Positions 1-8,670 are shown, counted from the stretch's first letter. The stretch: 64,000 nt of DNA from Streptomyces sp. NBC_01454 (GCF_036227565.1 NZ_CP109460.1:310001-374000); one strand, 5' to 3'. Notes: a model not told the origin generated them from the sequence alone. Numbers and translations are program-made.

Positions 1-1
1 C

Positions 2-787
2 GCCATCATCCAGGACGAGTTGGGCGACCGCGGTGCCGCCGTCGGCACCCCCGAACATCTCGGCGGGGTGGCCTACGACCGGCTCGGGGTCACCGGCTAC
101 GGAGTCGCCGAGGCCGCCGACGCCGCGGCACGGCACCAGGGGCTGTCCCTGGCCGGGTCCCGGGTCGCCCTTCAAGGCTTCGGTGCGGTGGGCAGCGCCG
201 CCGCCCGGCGCTTCGCCGCACTCGGCGCCACCGTCGTGGCGGTGTCCACCGCCCACGGGGCGCTGCACGACCCCAGCGGTCTCGACATCGACGCGCTGCT
301 GACGGCGCGTGCGGAACACGGGGACCACTTCGTCACCCGCCGGCCCAGCGGTACCGCGCTCGCCGCGGGCGGCGAACTCACCGTTGACTGCGACATCGTG
401 GTGCCCGCCGCGCTACAGGACGTGATCACCCACCGGACGGCTCATGAGATCAAGGCGAAGCTCGTGGTGGAAGGCGCCAATCTGCCCACCTCCGCGCAGG
501 CCCGGACCGTCCTCGCGGAGCGCGGGATCACCGTGGTCCCCGACTTCGTGGCCAACGCCGGCGGCGTGGTCGCGGCCGCCTTCGCCATGGACGCCCGCTA
601 CTCCGGCTTCCGCCCGGAGACCGCCGGCATCTTCGAGACGGTCTCGGCGAAGCTGCGCGCCAACACGGTGACCGTCCTGGACGAGGCCCGGCAGCAGGAG
701 GTCACCCCGCACACCGCCGGTCGCCGGCTGGCCGAGGCACGGGTGCGGACCGCCATGGAGAGCAAGGGACGTATCCCGCGCGGCTGA
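2..787 (+). CDS. Glu/Leu/Phe/Val dehydrogenase, 3' part
   Basis: The gene enters from the left edge, so the N-terminal domain and catalytic lysine lie outside the window; about 261 codons are visible. The visible part is the C-terminal dinucleotide-binding domain of the amino-acid dehydrogenase family, which oxidatively deaminates an amino acid with NAD(P). It carries the Rossmann glycine motif GFGAVGSAA, followed by LVVEGANLPT and VVPDFVANAGGVV, both typical of glutamate dehydrogenases. Substrate choice between Glu, Leu, Phe and Val cannot be settled from this half. The next gene, a MarR regulator, is convergent and appears unrelated. Confidence 0.9.
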   Translation, partial: AIIQDELGDRGAAVGTPEHLGGVAYDRLGVTGYGVAEAADAAARHQGLSLAGSRVALQGFGAVGSAAARRFAALGATVVAVSTAHGALHDPSGLDIDALLTARAEHGDHFVTRRPSGTALAAGGELTVDCDIVVPAALQDVITHRTAHEIKAKLVVEGANLPTSAQARTVLAERGITVVPDFVANAGGVVAAAFAMDARYSGFRPETAGIFETVSAKLRANTVTVLDEARQQEVTPHTAGRRLAEARVRTAMESKGRIPRG

Positions 788-868
788 CCGTGCTCCGGGT
801 GTGCGTAGTGGGGGGCGGTGGTGCGCCGACTGGAGGCACAGGCCCGCCCGGGGCCGGGGCGATGTCCG

Positions 869-1342
869 TCAGCCTGTGGGCGTGCCGATCCGGTGGCGTT
901 CGAGCACGGAGCGCAGCTTCGAGAGGGCGCGGAGGGCGGCCGAGGCGGAGGAACCGTCGAGCGTGTCTCCGATCAGCTCGGCGAGTCCATTGGTGAATGT
1001 CTTCTCCGCCGCGTCGACGAGCTGCGAGCCATCGTCGGTCAGGGCCAGCACTGAGGACCGGCGATCGGATGGATTCGGCTGCCGGACGACCCATCCCTGT
1101 TTCTCCAGACGGTCGACGCCCTTGCTGGTCGCCCCGACGCCGACGGCGAACTCGGCGGCGAGATCCGCCACCCGGGCTCCGGGTCGTTCGCGCAGGAAGC
1201 GCAGGAACTCGAACTGCGAGGTGACGATCCCGTGCTGCTCACGGAGACGGTCGTTCAGTGCGTTGTAGAGGCGCGTCTCGCACCGGACGAGGTCGGCGAA
1301 GAAGGCCGGCAGGTCGGCCGCAGCACGCGATGTATATTCCAC
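869..1342 (-). CDS. MarR-family transcriptional regulator
   Basis: A 157-residue winged-helix regulator starting at an ATG. The middle holds the recognition-helix and wing region (VADLAAEFAVGVGATSKGVDRLEKQGWV followed by PSDRRSSVLALTDDG), with the DRR wing motif of MarR proteins. N- and C-terminal helices would form the dimer. It is divergent from an alpha/beta-hydrolase gene only 42 bp away. It probably represses that gene and itself and responds to a small aromatic or ester-type ligand; the ligand is unknown. Confidence 0.88.
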   Translation of the reverse strand: MEYTSRAAADLPAFFADLVRCETRLYNALNDRLREQHGIVTSQFEFLRFLRERPGARVADLAAEFAVGVGATSKGVDRLEKQGWVVRQPNPSDRRSSVLALTDDGSQLVDAAEKTFTNGLAELIGDTLDGSSASAALRALSKLRSVLERHRIGTPTG

Positions 1343-1357
1343 GGCATATAGTGTACT

Positions 1358-1370
1358 GGAAGCTACTTCC
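1358..1370. promoter_or_regulatory. candidate MarR operator
   Basis: The 42-bp gap between the MarR and hydrolase starts contains GGAAGCTACTTCC, an inverted repeat with 5-bp arms and a 3-bp centre. It sits about 15 bp before the hydrolase ATG, next to AT-rich sequence unusual for this genome. The location suits repression of both divergent genes. Assignment is by position and symmetry only. Confidence 0.4.
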
Positions 1371-1384
1371 GCGGGAGCACCGTC

Positions 1385-2308
1385 ATGAGCAAGGCACAGC
1401 GCGCCGAGGTCGATGCGATGCTGCGGCAGCCGCAGCCCGAGGGAGCACGGTCGATCGAGGAGCTACGAGCCGGCTTCAGGGCATTGATGGCCCGGATGAC
1501 CGTGCCCGACACCATCCGCACCACGCGGACAACGCTCGGCAACCGACCCGCACTTCATGTCGAGCCGGACAACGGGCCCCGCGCCGGGACGATCCTGTAC
1601 CTCCACGGCGGCGGCTTTGTGTTCGGCTCCCCTGAGACCGCCCTGTCGCTGACGGGACACCTCGTGGCCAAGACCGGCTTCGGGTCGTATTCGCCGGACT
1701 ACCGGCTTGCCCCCGAGCACCCGTTCCCGGCCGCGGTCGAAGACACCCTGAGTGCCTACCGCGCCCTCCTCGACAGCGGCACAGACCCCTCGACCATCGC
1801 GTTCGCCGGCGACTCCGCCGGCGGCGGCCTCACCGTCACCAGCTGCCTCGCCACCCGTGACGCGGGCCTCCCCCTGCCCGCCGCCATCGTGGCGTTCTCC
1901 CCGGGCCTCGACGCCACCCGCACGGGCGAGAGCATGGACACCAAGGAAGGCATCGACCCGATCTTCACCCGTAAGGCCGTTGAGCACACCGGGACCATGT
2001 ACCTCGCCGGAGCCGACCCCCTCCAGCCCCTGCTCAGTCCGGCTGTCCTCGGCGACCTGACCGGCTTCCCTCCCCTACTGATCCAGGTGGGCACCAACGA
2101 GATCCTGCTGGACGACTCCACGCGCCTTGCCGCGCGTGCGAGGTCGGTCGGGGTGGACGTCATCCTGGACATCACCGCCGACGTGCCGCACGTGTTCCAG
2201 GCGTTCGCCGGCGTCCTGGACGAGGCGGACGAGGCACTGGACCGCGCGGCTCTCTTCCTCACCCAGCGCCTTCGCGCCGGGTCCACGGCGCACACGTCAG
2301 CGGAGTAG
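1385..2308 (+). CDS. alpha/beta hydrolase, HSL/acetyl-esterase type
   Basis: A 307-residue carboxylesterase of the hormone-sensitive-lipase family. It shows the oxyanion-hole motif HGGGFVFGSP near residue 75, the nucleophile elbow GDSAGGG near residue 140, and a C-terminal region (DVPHVFQAF) supplying the catalytic histidine. The start is an ATG. It lies head to head with a MarR gene, a common pairing in which the regulator senses the ester or its product. The natural substrate is unknown; small acyl esters are likely for this family. Confidence 0.9.
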   Translation: MSKAQRAEVDAMLRQPQPEGARSIEELRAGFRALMARMTVPDTIRTTRTTLGNRPALHVEPDNGPRAGTILYLHGGGFVFGSPETALSLTGHLVAKTGFGSYSPDYRLAPEHPFPAAVEDTLSAYRALLDSGTDPSTIAFAGDSAGGGLTVTSCLATRDAGLPLPAAIVAFSPGLDATRTGESMDTKEGIDPIFTRKAVEHTGTMYLAGADPLQPLLSPAVLGDLTGFPPLLIQVGTNEILLDDSTRLAARARSVGVDVILDITADVPHVFQAFAGVLDEADEALDRAALFLTQRLRAGSTAHTSAE

Positions 2309-2408
2309 GACCCGCCCCCCACTCCCGCTCGAAGCGCCGACGGAGTCGGCCAACTCCAGCAAGATCAATCTCGGCGGCACTTTCCGTACCTCAACCACTC
2401 ACACCCGT

Positions 2409-2423
2409 GCTCCGCGCCGGAGC
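2409..2423. terminator. weak hairpin between convergent genes
   Basis: GCTCCG-CGC-CGGAGC is a perfect 6-bp stem with a 3-nt loop. It lies between the end of the esterase gene and the end of the convergent PASTA-like gene. There is no T-tract, so this is only a possible terminator. Confidence 0.3.
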
Positions 2424-2435
2424 CGCGGTGGTGGC

Positions 2436-2768
2436 TCACAGCGGGCAGGACTCGCCGTTCTTGACGACGACGAGCGTGACCTTCCGGTCCTGCAGCGGTG
2501 TCCCCGCCTCCGGGCTCTGCGCGCAGACCTTCCAGCTCGCCGGCCACAGCACATGGCGCCCCGCGCCCCGCCCGTCCCTGAGCCGGAGTGAGGTGTCGTA
2601 GTGGAGGGCCTGGTAGGCGGAGACCAGCCCCTGGCCCGCCACCTGCGGCATCAGCTCCGGGCCGTCGGCATGTACCGGCCCGGCCGGGGCGAGAGCGAGC
2701 AGGACAAGGACCGAGGCGGTGACGATTCTCTTCACCACCTGGGAACGATCATCACCGGCAACGGTCAC
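2436..2768 (-). CDS. small exported protein with a PASTA-like domain
   Basis: A protein of about 110 residues. An N-terminal hydrophobic stretch (VTASVLVLLALAPAGPVHA) ends in an AxA-like cleavage site. After it comes one domain with PASTA-like features: a Met-Pro-Gln-Val start, an LxxAYxxL helix, a WKVCAQSPEAGT turn and a C-terminal VTLVVVKNGESC strand. Two cysteines could form a disulfide outside the cell. PASTA modules bind cell-wall muropeptides or beta-lactams, but single-domain secreted versions have no settled role. The first possible GTG is used; two GTGs ten codons later would give a shorter signal peptide. It is downstream of a kinase-like gene on the same strand. Confidence 0.65.
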   Translation of the reverse strand: MTVAGDDRSQVVKRIVTASVLVLLALAPAGPVHADGPELMPQVAGQGLVSAYQALHYDTSLRLRDGRGAGRHVLWPASWKVCAQSPEAGTPLQDRKVTLVVVKNGESCPL

Positions 2769-2789
2769 CGCGCGGCGGGTGGCCGCGGA

Positions 2790-3722
2790 TCAGCCGCCAC
2801 CCGCGTGGTCGAGGAGGACTTCCCGGATCACCTGCCGTGCGATGCCCGCCATGGCCGGGTGGGTGACCCGGTAGTAGCGGAGTTCCATGAGCGCGATGGA
2901 CAGCGCCCAGCCGCGCCCCCGCGTCCAGGTCGCGTCGTCCGCTCCCAGGGCCGTACGGAAGACGCCGCGCGCGTCGGCGGGCAGCAGGTACCACGCCGCG
3001 ATCACATCGACGGCGGGATCACCCAGGCCGAAGCACCCGAAGTCGATGACGGCGCTGAGCCGTCCACGGTCGAGCAGCACATTCCCCGGTTGCAGGTCGG
3101 CATGGATCCAGACGGCGGGGCCGGGCCAGGCAGCTGCCCGCAGGGCCGAATCCCACACCGCGGCCGCGGCTTCGGTGTCCACCATGCCGTCGAGTTCCGC
3201 CATCGCCGCACGCGTGGCGGTGTCCCGCGCCGACAGGGGCTCACTGCGGTAGGCCGGCGGACCGTCCATGGGAGCGATGCGCTGCAACGCGGCGACGAAC
3301 TCCGCGAGGTCCGCCGCGAACGGACCGGGTGCGGCGAGGCGGCCGAGCGCCGGGTTCCCGCCGTCGAGCCAGCGGTAGACGGACCACGGCCACGGATAGC
3401 CCTCGCCGGGCCTCCCCTTCCCCAGCGGTGCGGGAACGGCCACCGGGAGCGTGGGGGCGAGCCGCGGCAGCCAGCGGTGTTCCTTCTCCACGTCGTTGGC
3501 CGCCCCGGCGATGCGCGGGAGCCGGACGACCATGTCCGCGCCGAGCCGGTACATCGCATTCGAGGTGCCGACGGAGTCCACCGCCGCCGGCGAAAGGTCC
3601 GCCCACTGCGGAAACTGCGCACCGAGCAGCCGACGCACCAGGGACATGTCGATGTCCGCCTCATCGGCATGCACCTTGTGCGCACCCTCTCCGTGCGGTG
3701 CCACGAGCCTCTCGGATGTCAT
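2790..3722 (-). CDS. aminoglycoside phosphotransferase-family kinase
   Basis: A 310-residue APH/choline-kinase-fold enzyme. The catalytic loop HADLQPGNVLLD (residues about 200-211) contains the Asp and Asn of the family, and the metal-binding IDFGCFGLGDPAVD follows. The N-terminal lobe has the MYRLGADMVVRLPR strand. This fold phosphorylates aminoglycosides, macrolides, homoserine or other small molecules with ATP or GTP; the substrate cannot be told. It starts 65 bp from a second, divergently transcribed kinase of the same superfamily. Confidence 0.88.
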   Translation of the reverse strand: MTSERLVAPHGEGAHKVHADEADIDMSLVRRLLGAQFPQWADLSPAAVDSVGTSNAMYRLGADMVVRLPRIAGAANDVEKEHRWLPRLAPTLPVAVPAPLGKGRPGEGYPWPWSVYRWLDGGNPALGRLAAPGPFAADLAEFVAALQRIAPMDGPPAYRSEPLSARDTATRAAMAELDGMVDTEAAAAVWDSALRAAAWPGPAVWIHADLQPGNVLLDRGRLSAVIDFGCFGLGDPAVDVIAAWYLLPADARGVFRTALGADDATWTRGRGWALSIALMELRYYRVTHPAMAGIARQVIREVLLDHAGGG

Positions 3723-3787
3723 GCCGCGATCGTATAGCGACCCCAGAAACGCACGGCGGGCCGCCGCCGTCTGTCAGGATCGCCGTC

Positions 3788-4606
3788 ATGGTGCCCGAAC
3801 ACTGCACGCATACGGTCGAGTTACTGCCTGACCGAGTCATCAAGCGGTTTCGGGGGACGGATCGGGCGGGTGGTGAGCGTGAGTGGCGGGCACTGACCCT
3901 GCTGGCCGTGCACGCTCCCGGGCTGGCGGCCGAGCCGTGGGACTGCGATCTGGCCGCCGACGAGCCCGTGGTGGTGATGTCGCGGCTGGCCGGTGTGCCG
4001 ATGCGGGGGCGGGCCCTGTCGGACGAACAGGTCGGCGCGCTGGCGGCAGCCCTGCACAGGCTGCACGCCGCGGTGCCACCCGAGGCGCTGGGTCAGGTCC
4101 CGCCCCGGCCGGATCTCGCCGCGGAACTCGTCGCCAGGATCCACCGCTGGACGCCCCGGACGCGACCGGATGTCAGCGGGCCGGTGGCACAGGCCATGGA
4201 CGCCGGCCTCGCCTGGCTGGCGTCGGCGCACCTCGACGAGCCCGGCCCGCCGGCGGTTCCCCGGGTGTTGGGTGCCGGGGACGGCAATCTCGCGAACTTC
4301 CTCTGGGACGGCTCCACCGTCCGGATCGTCGACTTCGAGGACTCGGGCCGCAGCGACCGGCCCTTCGAGCTGGCGGAGATCACCGAGCATGTGGCGAGCT
4401 GGGCGGAGCACCCCCTCGATGTCTCCTCGTTTCTCGGCCACTTCGCGCTCACCCGGGCGGAGCGGGGCCGGTTGCGGGAGTACCGCCGTCTGCTTGCCCT
4501 CGTCTGGCTGTTCCTGTTGCTGTTCGACGCCAGGAACAGCAACCGGCGAAACCCTGCCGACGCGGTGGAGCGCCAGTCCAGGCGTCTGAGGGACCTCCTC
4601 GGCTGA
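3788..4606 (+). CDS. second phosphotransferase-family kinase, TTA-containing
   Basis: A protein of about 272 residues with the APH fold. The catalytic loop reads GAGDGNLANFLWD, keeping the Asp and Asn but with Gly-Ala in place of the usual histidine before Asp, and IVDFEDSGRSD follows as the metal-binding motif. The ATG at 3788 is chosen because an upstream extension would overlap the divergent kinase. Codon 12 is TTA, the rare leucine codon read by the bldA tRNA in Streptomyces, so translation may be limited to late growth. The substrate is unknown. Confidence 0.82.
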   Translation: MVPEHCTHTVELLPDRVIKRFRGTDRAGGEREWRALTLLAVHAPGLAAEPWDCDLAADEPVVVMSRLAGVPMRGRALSDEQVGALAAALHRLHAAVPPEALGQVPPRPDLAAELVARIHRWTPRTRPDVSGPVAQAMDAGLAWLASAHLDEPGPPAVPRVLGAGDGNLANFLWDGSTVRIVDFEDSGRSDRPFELAEITEHVASWAEHPLDVSSFLGHFALTRAERGRLREYRRLLALVWLFLLLFDARNSNRRNPADAVERQSRRLRDLLG

Positions 4607-4628
4607 GGCGTGCCCCCTCGGCGCCCCG

Positions 4629-6581
4629 TCAGGAGAGCGGACGGCACAACAGGGCGTCGGGGGTGCCCTGGTGGCCTGGGCGGTGGGTGTAGGCGATGCC
4701 GGCCGCGTAGGTGTCGGAGGCGCACTGGCCCTTGAGGCGGCCGTGGGCGAAGTCGCCGCCGGGGTCATCGGGCGGGCGGTGGTCGCCGCGGTCGAACCAC
4801 ACCGTTGCGCCACCGGCGCCGAGCGGGACCCGGGCGGGCATGCACAGGGCGGCGGAGACCCGCTCACCGCGCAGGCTGTAGCCGGTGAGGAAGTCGCCCT
4901 CGGGGCACTGGAGTTTGCTGTAGCCGGGAGCCCAGTCGCCGCCCGCGGGGACGTACCGCTCGTCGCGGACGACCTGAGGGACGCCGTCGGGCCGACGCAG
5001 GTCGCGGGCCGTGGGCGCGTCGGTGCACAGGCCCCGGCCCTGGGTGTGGCCGATACCGATCAGCCGTTCGCCGTCGGGGCAGGCCGCTTTGCGGGCGCCG
5101 TTGTCCCAGTCGCCCAGGGCCCGGGTGCTCAGGGACTGCACGAAGTCCCGGTGGTCGAGGGTGAGCATGTGCCACGCGGGCGTGAGCGGCACCGGGCCGG
5201 TCCTCTGCGGGGCCGTAATCAGCCGCTTCCATGCGGCCGCGCGCCAGTCGTTACCGTCCAGGACTCCGCTGCGCTGCCCGGCGTTGTCGTACCGCAGCAG
5301 GGCCCAGCTGTCGCCGCCCGGCCGGCCCTGGCCGTCGGTGCTCCACCCGACGAGCGGCCAGTAGGCGAAGTCGGTGTCGGTGTCGGCGAGGTAGTCGGTC
5401 AGATTGCCGAACCAGGCGCGGGCCGCGGCCCCCTGCTCCTCGGCGCCGACCCCGAATTCGCTGATCCACAAGGGTGCGGTGAAGTGCTGTCCGGTCTCCT
5501 GGGAGACGAAGAACGCCTGATCGTGCAGTACGGCGCGCAGCTGATCGCGGGACAGGTCCTGATAGCGGGGATCGCTGGTCTCCCCCAGCCCCGTGGCGCC
5601 ACTGTGGTGCGGGCCCGTGTAGCCGTAGAAGTGGGCCGAGTAGACGAGTTTGCCGGAGACGAGGAGGGTGTGCGAGAGGGTACGGGCGGGGGTGAGGGTG
5701 GGGCGGCCGTGCGGCAGGCCGTCCACGGGCAGGCCGGTCCAGTTGATGCCCTCGATGATGAGGAGGAGGCGGGGGGTGGCCTCGGTCTGGATCCGGTCCG
5801 CCGCCTCCTGGGCCGCGGCCTGCCAGTCGTGGTCGTCACCCAGGCCCCAGTTGGGGTCGTCCCAGACGTCGCGGCGCACTTCGTTGTAGAGATCCGCCCC
5901 GACGACCCGGGCGTTGTCACGGTAGCGGCGGGCCATCAGGACCCAGTCGTCGGCCCACTGCCGGGTGCTCTGGTGGCTGTTCCAGCGCTCGTTGCCGTCG
6001 AGGCCGCAGCACCATCGGGTGGTGTAGGTGTGGTTGTTGACGATGACGGCGAAGCCGTCCGCGGTCAGGGCCGCGATCACCGCGTCGAAGATCTGCAGCG
6101 GTGTCCTGCCGCGCAGTTGCGGGTTCGCGGCCACCGCGGCATCGGGTACCGGGGCGGTCGCACGGATCATCTCGTTCGAGAACGGCAGCCGGATGCTGTT
6201 GAGGCCCAGCGCGCGGAAGTCCGCCAGCAGCGCGGGGAGGGCGACGCGGTCCAGGCCGAGCGGAATGCCGTGGGAATCCTGGCCGCTGTGGTGGCTGGAC
6301 GCCTCATTGCTGTCACCCGAGCCGCTCCAGGAGCCCTGCGCGCCATCCCAGTTCCCCGCTTTCAGCCGGAAGCGTGTGCCGTCGGCGTCGACGAGGTAGC
6401 GGCCTCGGGTGGACAGCGGGGCGGTCCACGACCCGGCGGACGTGCCGGCGGCCCCGGGCGTGATGGCGGTCCGCGCGGCAGCCGGCGCGACAGGTGCCGC
6501 GCCCGCACCGGAGACGGCGATGCCCATGAGGACGAGGCATATCGCCAGGGCGCCGCACGCCGCACGCACCAAGGACTTCAT
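4629..6581 (-). CDS. secreted GH5 cellulase-like glycosidase with three-repeat C-terminal domain
   Basis: A 650-residue exported enzyme with an N-terminal signal peptide (hydrophobic stretch, then AGAAPVAP). Residues about 50-460 form a GH5 (beta/alpha)8 barrel. The acid/base glutamate is E234 in LYNEVRR, and the nucleophile E375 is in WISEFG. NNHTYTTRWCC and SAHFYGYTG are other conserved loop regions. Residues about 480-650 carry three cysteine-paired repeats (C501/C519, C559/C580, C620/C646), which may bind carbohydrate or stabilise the protein outside the cell. The likely substrate is a beta-1,4-glucan or a related plant polymer. No inverted repeat resembling a CebR box was seen upstream. 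Confidence 0.87.
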   Translation of the reverse strand: MKSLVRAACGALAICLVLMGIAVSGAGAAPVAPAAARTAITPGAAGTSAGSWTAPLSTRGRYLVDADGTRFRLKAGNWDGAQGSWSGSGDSNEASSHHSGQDSHGIPLGLDRVALPALLADFRALGLNSIRLPFSNEMIRATAPVPDAAVAANPQLRGRTPLQIFDAVIAALTADGFAVIVNNHTYTTRWCCGLDGNERWNSHQSTRQWADDWVLMARRYRDNARVVGADLYNEVRRDVWDDPNWGLGDDHDWQAAAQEAADRIQTEATPRLLLIIEGINWTGLPVDGLPHGRPTLTPARTLSHTLLVSGKLVYSAHFYGYTGPHHSGATGLGETSDPRYQDLSRDQLRAVLHDQAFFVSQETGQHFTAPLWISEFGVGAEEQGAAARAWFGNLTDYLADTDTDFAYWPLVGWSTDGQGRPGGDSWALLRYDNAGQRSGVLDGNDWRAAAWKRLITAPQRTGPVPLTPAWHMLTLDHRDFVQSLSTRALGDWDNGARKAACPDGERLIGIGHTQGRGLCTDAPTARDLRRPDGVPQVVRDERYVPAGGDWAPGYSKLQCPEGDFLTGYSLRGERVSAALCMPARVPLGAGGATVWFDRGDHRPPDDPGGDFAHGRLKGQCASDTYAAGIAYTHRPGHQGTPDALLCRPLS

Positions 6582-6631
6582 GTCAGCTGCCCGCTTCGCC
6601 GGGGGTACCCGTCGGGGCCATCCGGCGGGCC

Positions 6632-6658
6632 GCCCTCGGCGGGGACACCGCCGAGGGC
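6632..6658 (-). terminator. strong hairpin downstream of the monooxygenase operon
   Basis: GCCCTCGGCGG-GGACA-CCGCCGAGGGC is a perfect 11-bp stem with a 5-nt loop, located after the FAD monooxygenase stop and before the GH5 start. It has no T-run, as is usual for actinobacterial terminators. It could also be a leader hairpin of the GH5 transcript. Confidence 0.6.
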
Positions 6659-6705
6659 AGGGCCAAGGTAGCGGTGAGGGGTGAGGGGAGCCATACCATG
6701 TAGCT

Positions 6706-6760
6706 GATTCCCCGTCACTTCTTCAGGGAGCCAGCGGATTTCCCGTCATTCTTCAGGAAG
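6706..6760. repeat. imperfect tandem duplication of a gene 3' end
   Basis: Two copies of a unit of about 25 bp (6706-6730 and 6737-6760) share GATTYCCCGTCA and CTTCAGG. The copy at 6737-6760 contains the last four codons and stop of the FAD monooxygenase; the other lies just downstream. This looks like a local 31-bp slippage duplication. Confidence 0.6.
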
Positions 6761-8242
6761 TCTGCCGCGGGGGGGGGTCCAGTCCTCCAGTGCCGCGCTC
6801 ACCCCCGCCACGTCGGGAGCGGTCCAGGCGCGGGCGATATAGCCGTCCGGCCGGATCAGCGCGGCGGACAGTCCCGACCACGGCAGGGCCCGGACGACCT
6901 CGGCACCGTACGGGCGCAGGTGTCCGAAGGCGGCGTCGGGGGTGAAGTCGGCGAGCAGGAACCGGTCGACGGCCAGCCGGCGGTGCACGGAGCCGTCCGC
7001 CAGCGCGAAGTCCGGTGCACGGCAGCCCTCCAAGGGGTGCCCGGGGGTAGCGGGGGGATAGGAGTGGCCCAGCCCGGACAGCCAGGCGGCGAGGTCGTCG
7101 GCGGTCTCACCTCCCTTGGCGATCAGCCCGCTCATCAGGTCCCGCAGCGCCGCCCCCGCCGGGGTGAAGGTGGTGAACAGGGCTCCTTGCGCCAGGGTGT
7201 TGGCGGCCAGCCGGGCGGCGATGGGGGCCCGCTCACGCTCGTAGGCGGCCGGCCCGTCGATGAGCAGGGACGGCGCACGGCCCTGGATCTCGGCGGCCAG
7301 CTTCCATGCCAGGTTCGCCGCGTCCTGCATGCCGATGTTCATCCCCTGGCCGCCCGCGGGGAAATGGACATGGGCCGCGTCGCCGGCCAGGAAGACCCGG
7401 TTCCTCCGGTACCGCGCGGCATGTCGCGTCGTGTCACCGGCCTTGGACAGCCACAGCGCCTCGCGCAGCCCGTGGTCGGTGCCGGTCACGCGCCGCAGGG
7501 TGTCACGCACCTCCTCGACGGTCAGCGCCTGCGACTGACGCACGCGCACCTGATCGGGAGTGAGTCCGGTGTCCTCGGCCGCGGTGCCGAACACCCGGCA
7601 CCGGCCGTCCGGGAACGGGATGATGCTGACCTGGCCCAGCCGGTGATCCCAGAAGTGCCGCGCCCGGTCCGGAGGGTCTGCCAGGGTGACATCGGCGACG
7701 AATCCCACCGTCGAGGGCGGGGTCCCCGGGAAGTCGATGCCCGCCTCCCGTCGTACGAGGCTGCGCGCACCGTCCGCGCCCACCAGGTAACCGGCCTCAC
7801 GCAGGGAGCCGTTGACGGACACCCGCACGCCGTCGTCGTCCTGGGTGAACCCGGTGACCTCGTGCCGGTGGCGGACGGGCACGCCGCGCCGTTGCAGGTG
7901 TTCCGCCAGCACCCGCTCCGTCGTCGCCTGCGGGATCACCAGCAGGAACGGATAGGGCGTATCGAGCCCGGTGTAGTCGAGCGGGTCGGGCAGGACGGCG
8001 AAGTAGGCGACCGGTTCGGTGCGCCCGAGCGAGACCAGGACATCGGAGAGCCGCCGGCCGTCTTCGGTCCGCAGGACCGTGAGGACCTCCAGGGTCCGCG
8101 GGTGCATCACGGCGGCCTTGGAGTGCTCGCTCTGTCGGGCCTTGCTCTCCAGCACCTCGACGCTCACCCCCGCCGCGTCCAGGAGCGCGGCGGTCAGCAG
8201 CCCCACCGGCCCGCCCCCCGCGACGATCACCTCGGTGCTCAT
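6746..8242 (-). CDS. FAD-dependent aromatic monooxygenase (PHBH fold)
   Basis: A 498-residue class A flavoprotein monooxygenase. It has the N-terminal Rossmann motif VAGGGPVGLLTAALLDAAGVSVEVLE, a central DG motif (GADGARSLVRR), and the flavin motif FLAGDAAHVHFPAGGQGMNIGMQDA. A C-terminal thioredoxin-like tail (about residues 400-498) is typical of PheA/MhpA/RdmE relatives, which hydroxylate phenols or polyketides with NAD(P)H and O2. The ATG at 8242 is used: it overlaps the upstream gene by 4 nt (ATGA), showing coupling, and residues upstream of it are non-family. A MarR gene beyond the upstream partner probably controls the pair. The substrate is unknown. Confidence 0.88.
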   Translation of the reverse strand: MSTEVIVAGGGPVGLLTAALLDAAGVSVEVLESKARQSEHSKAAVMHPRTLEVLTVLRTEDGRRLSDVLVSLGRTEPVAYFAVLPDPLDYTGLDTPYPFLLVIPQATTERVLAEHLQRRGVPVRHRHEVTGFTQDDDGVRVSVNGSLREAGYLVGADGARSLVRREAGIDFPGTPPSTVGFVADVTLADPPDRARHFWDHRLGQVSIIPFPDGRCRVFGTAAEDTGLTPDQVRVRQSQALTVEEVRDTLRRVTGTDHGLREALWLSKAGDTTRHAARYRRNRVFLAGDAAHVHFPAGGQGMNIGMQDAANLAWKLAAEIQGRAPSLLIDGPAAYERERAPIAARLAANTLAQGALFTTFTPAGAALRDLMSGLIAKGGETADDLAAWLSGLGHSYPPATPGHPLEGCRAPDFALADGSVHRRLAVDRFLLADFTPDAAFGHLRPYGAEVVRALPWSGLSAALIRPDGYIARAWTAPDVAGVSAALEDWTPPRGRLPEE

Positions 8243-8652
8243 CGGCGCCCCCGCTCGGGGCGCAGCAGCCAGACGCCCGCGGCGAGACCGGTGGTGGAGG
8301 CGAGGTGCACCGCGAGTGCCTTGGCGTGGGGCGCCCAGACGCCCGTCGTGGGTCCGCCGGACCACATCGCCGTCGCGAAGCCGGCACCGGCGGCGGCCAT
8401 CGCTCCCCACAGCTGCCTGCCGCGCCGCGGCCCGGCCAGCACGCCGATCCCGACGGCCGCCAGGCTCCCCGCCGTGATCAGGGCCTCGCGGGCCATGTGG
8501 TACTGCACATGACCGGCGCCGTCCCGCACCTCGGGCGTCCGATAGGTGTCGTCCGTGATGTGGGTGACGGTCTGCCATACCGACGGCAGAGCCGCCGCCA
8601 TTCCGGCCAGGGTGACGACTTGGCCGAGCCTTTCACGCCCCGTGCGCGCCAT
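8239..8652 (-). CDS. small integral membrane protein, function unknown
   Basis: A protein of about 137 residues with roughly four hydrophobic segments (LGQVVTLAGMAAAL, ALITAGSLAAVGIGVL, LWGAMAAAGAGFATAMW, ALAVHLASTTGLAAGVWLL). The ATG at 8652 follows a GGAGG sequence; a GTG five codons earlier is less likely. It is the first gene of a two-gene operon with the FAD monooxygenase, overlapping by 4 nt. I do not recognise the family. A membrane helper for uptake, export or tolerance of the monooxygenase substrate is only an inference. Confidence 0.7.
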   Translation of the reverse strand: MARTGRERLGQVVTLAGMAAALPSVWQTVTHITDDTYRTPEVRDGAGHVQYHMAREALITAGSLAAVGIGVLAGPRRGRQLWGAMAAAGAGFATAMWSGGPTTGVWAPHAKALAVHLASTTGLAAGVWLLRPERGRR

Positions 8653-8670
8653 GCGGATCCCCTCCACTGC

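Noticed and set aside
6582..6745. CebR-type operator before the GH5 gene
   Set aside because: The expected TGGGAGCGCTCCCA-like palindrome was looked for and not found; only the long hairpin at 6632-6658 is present.
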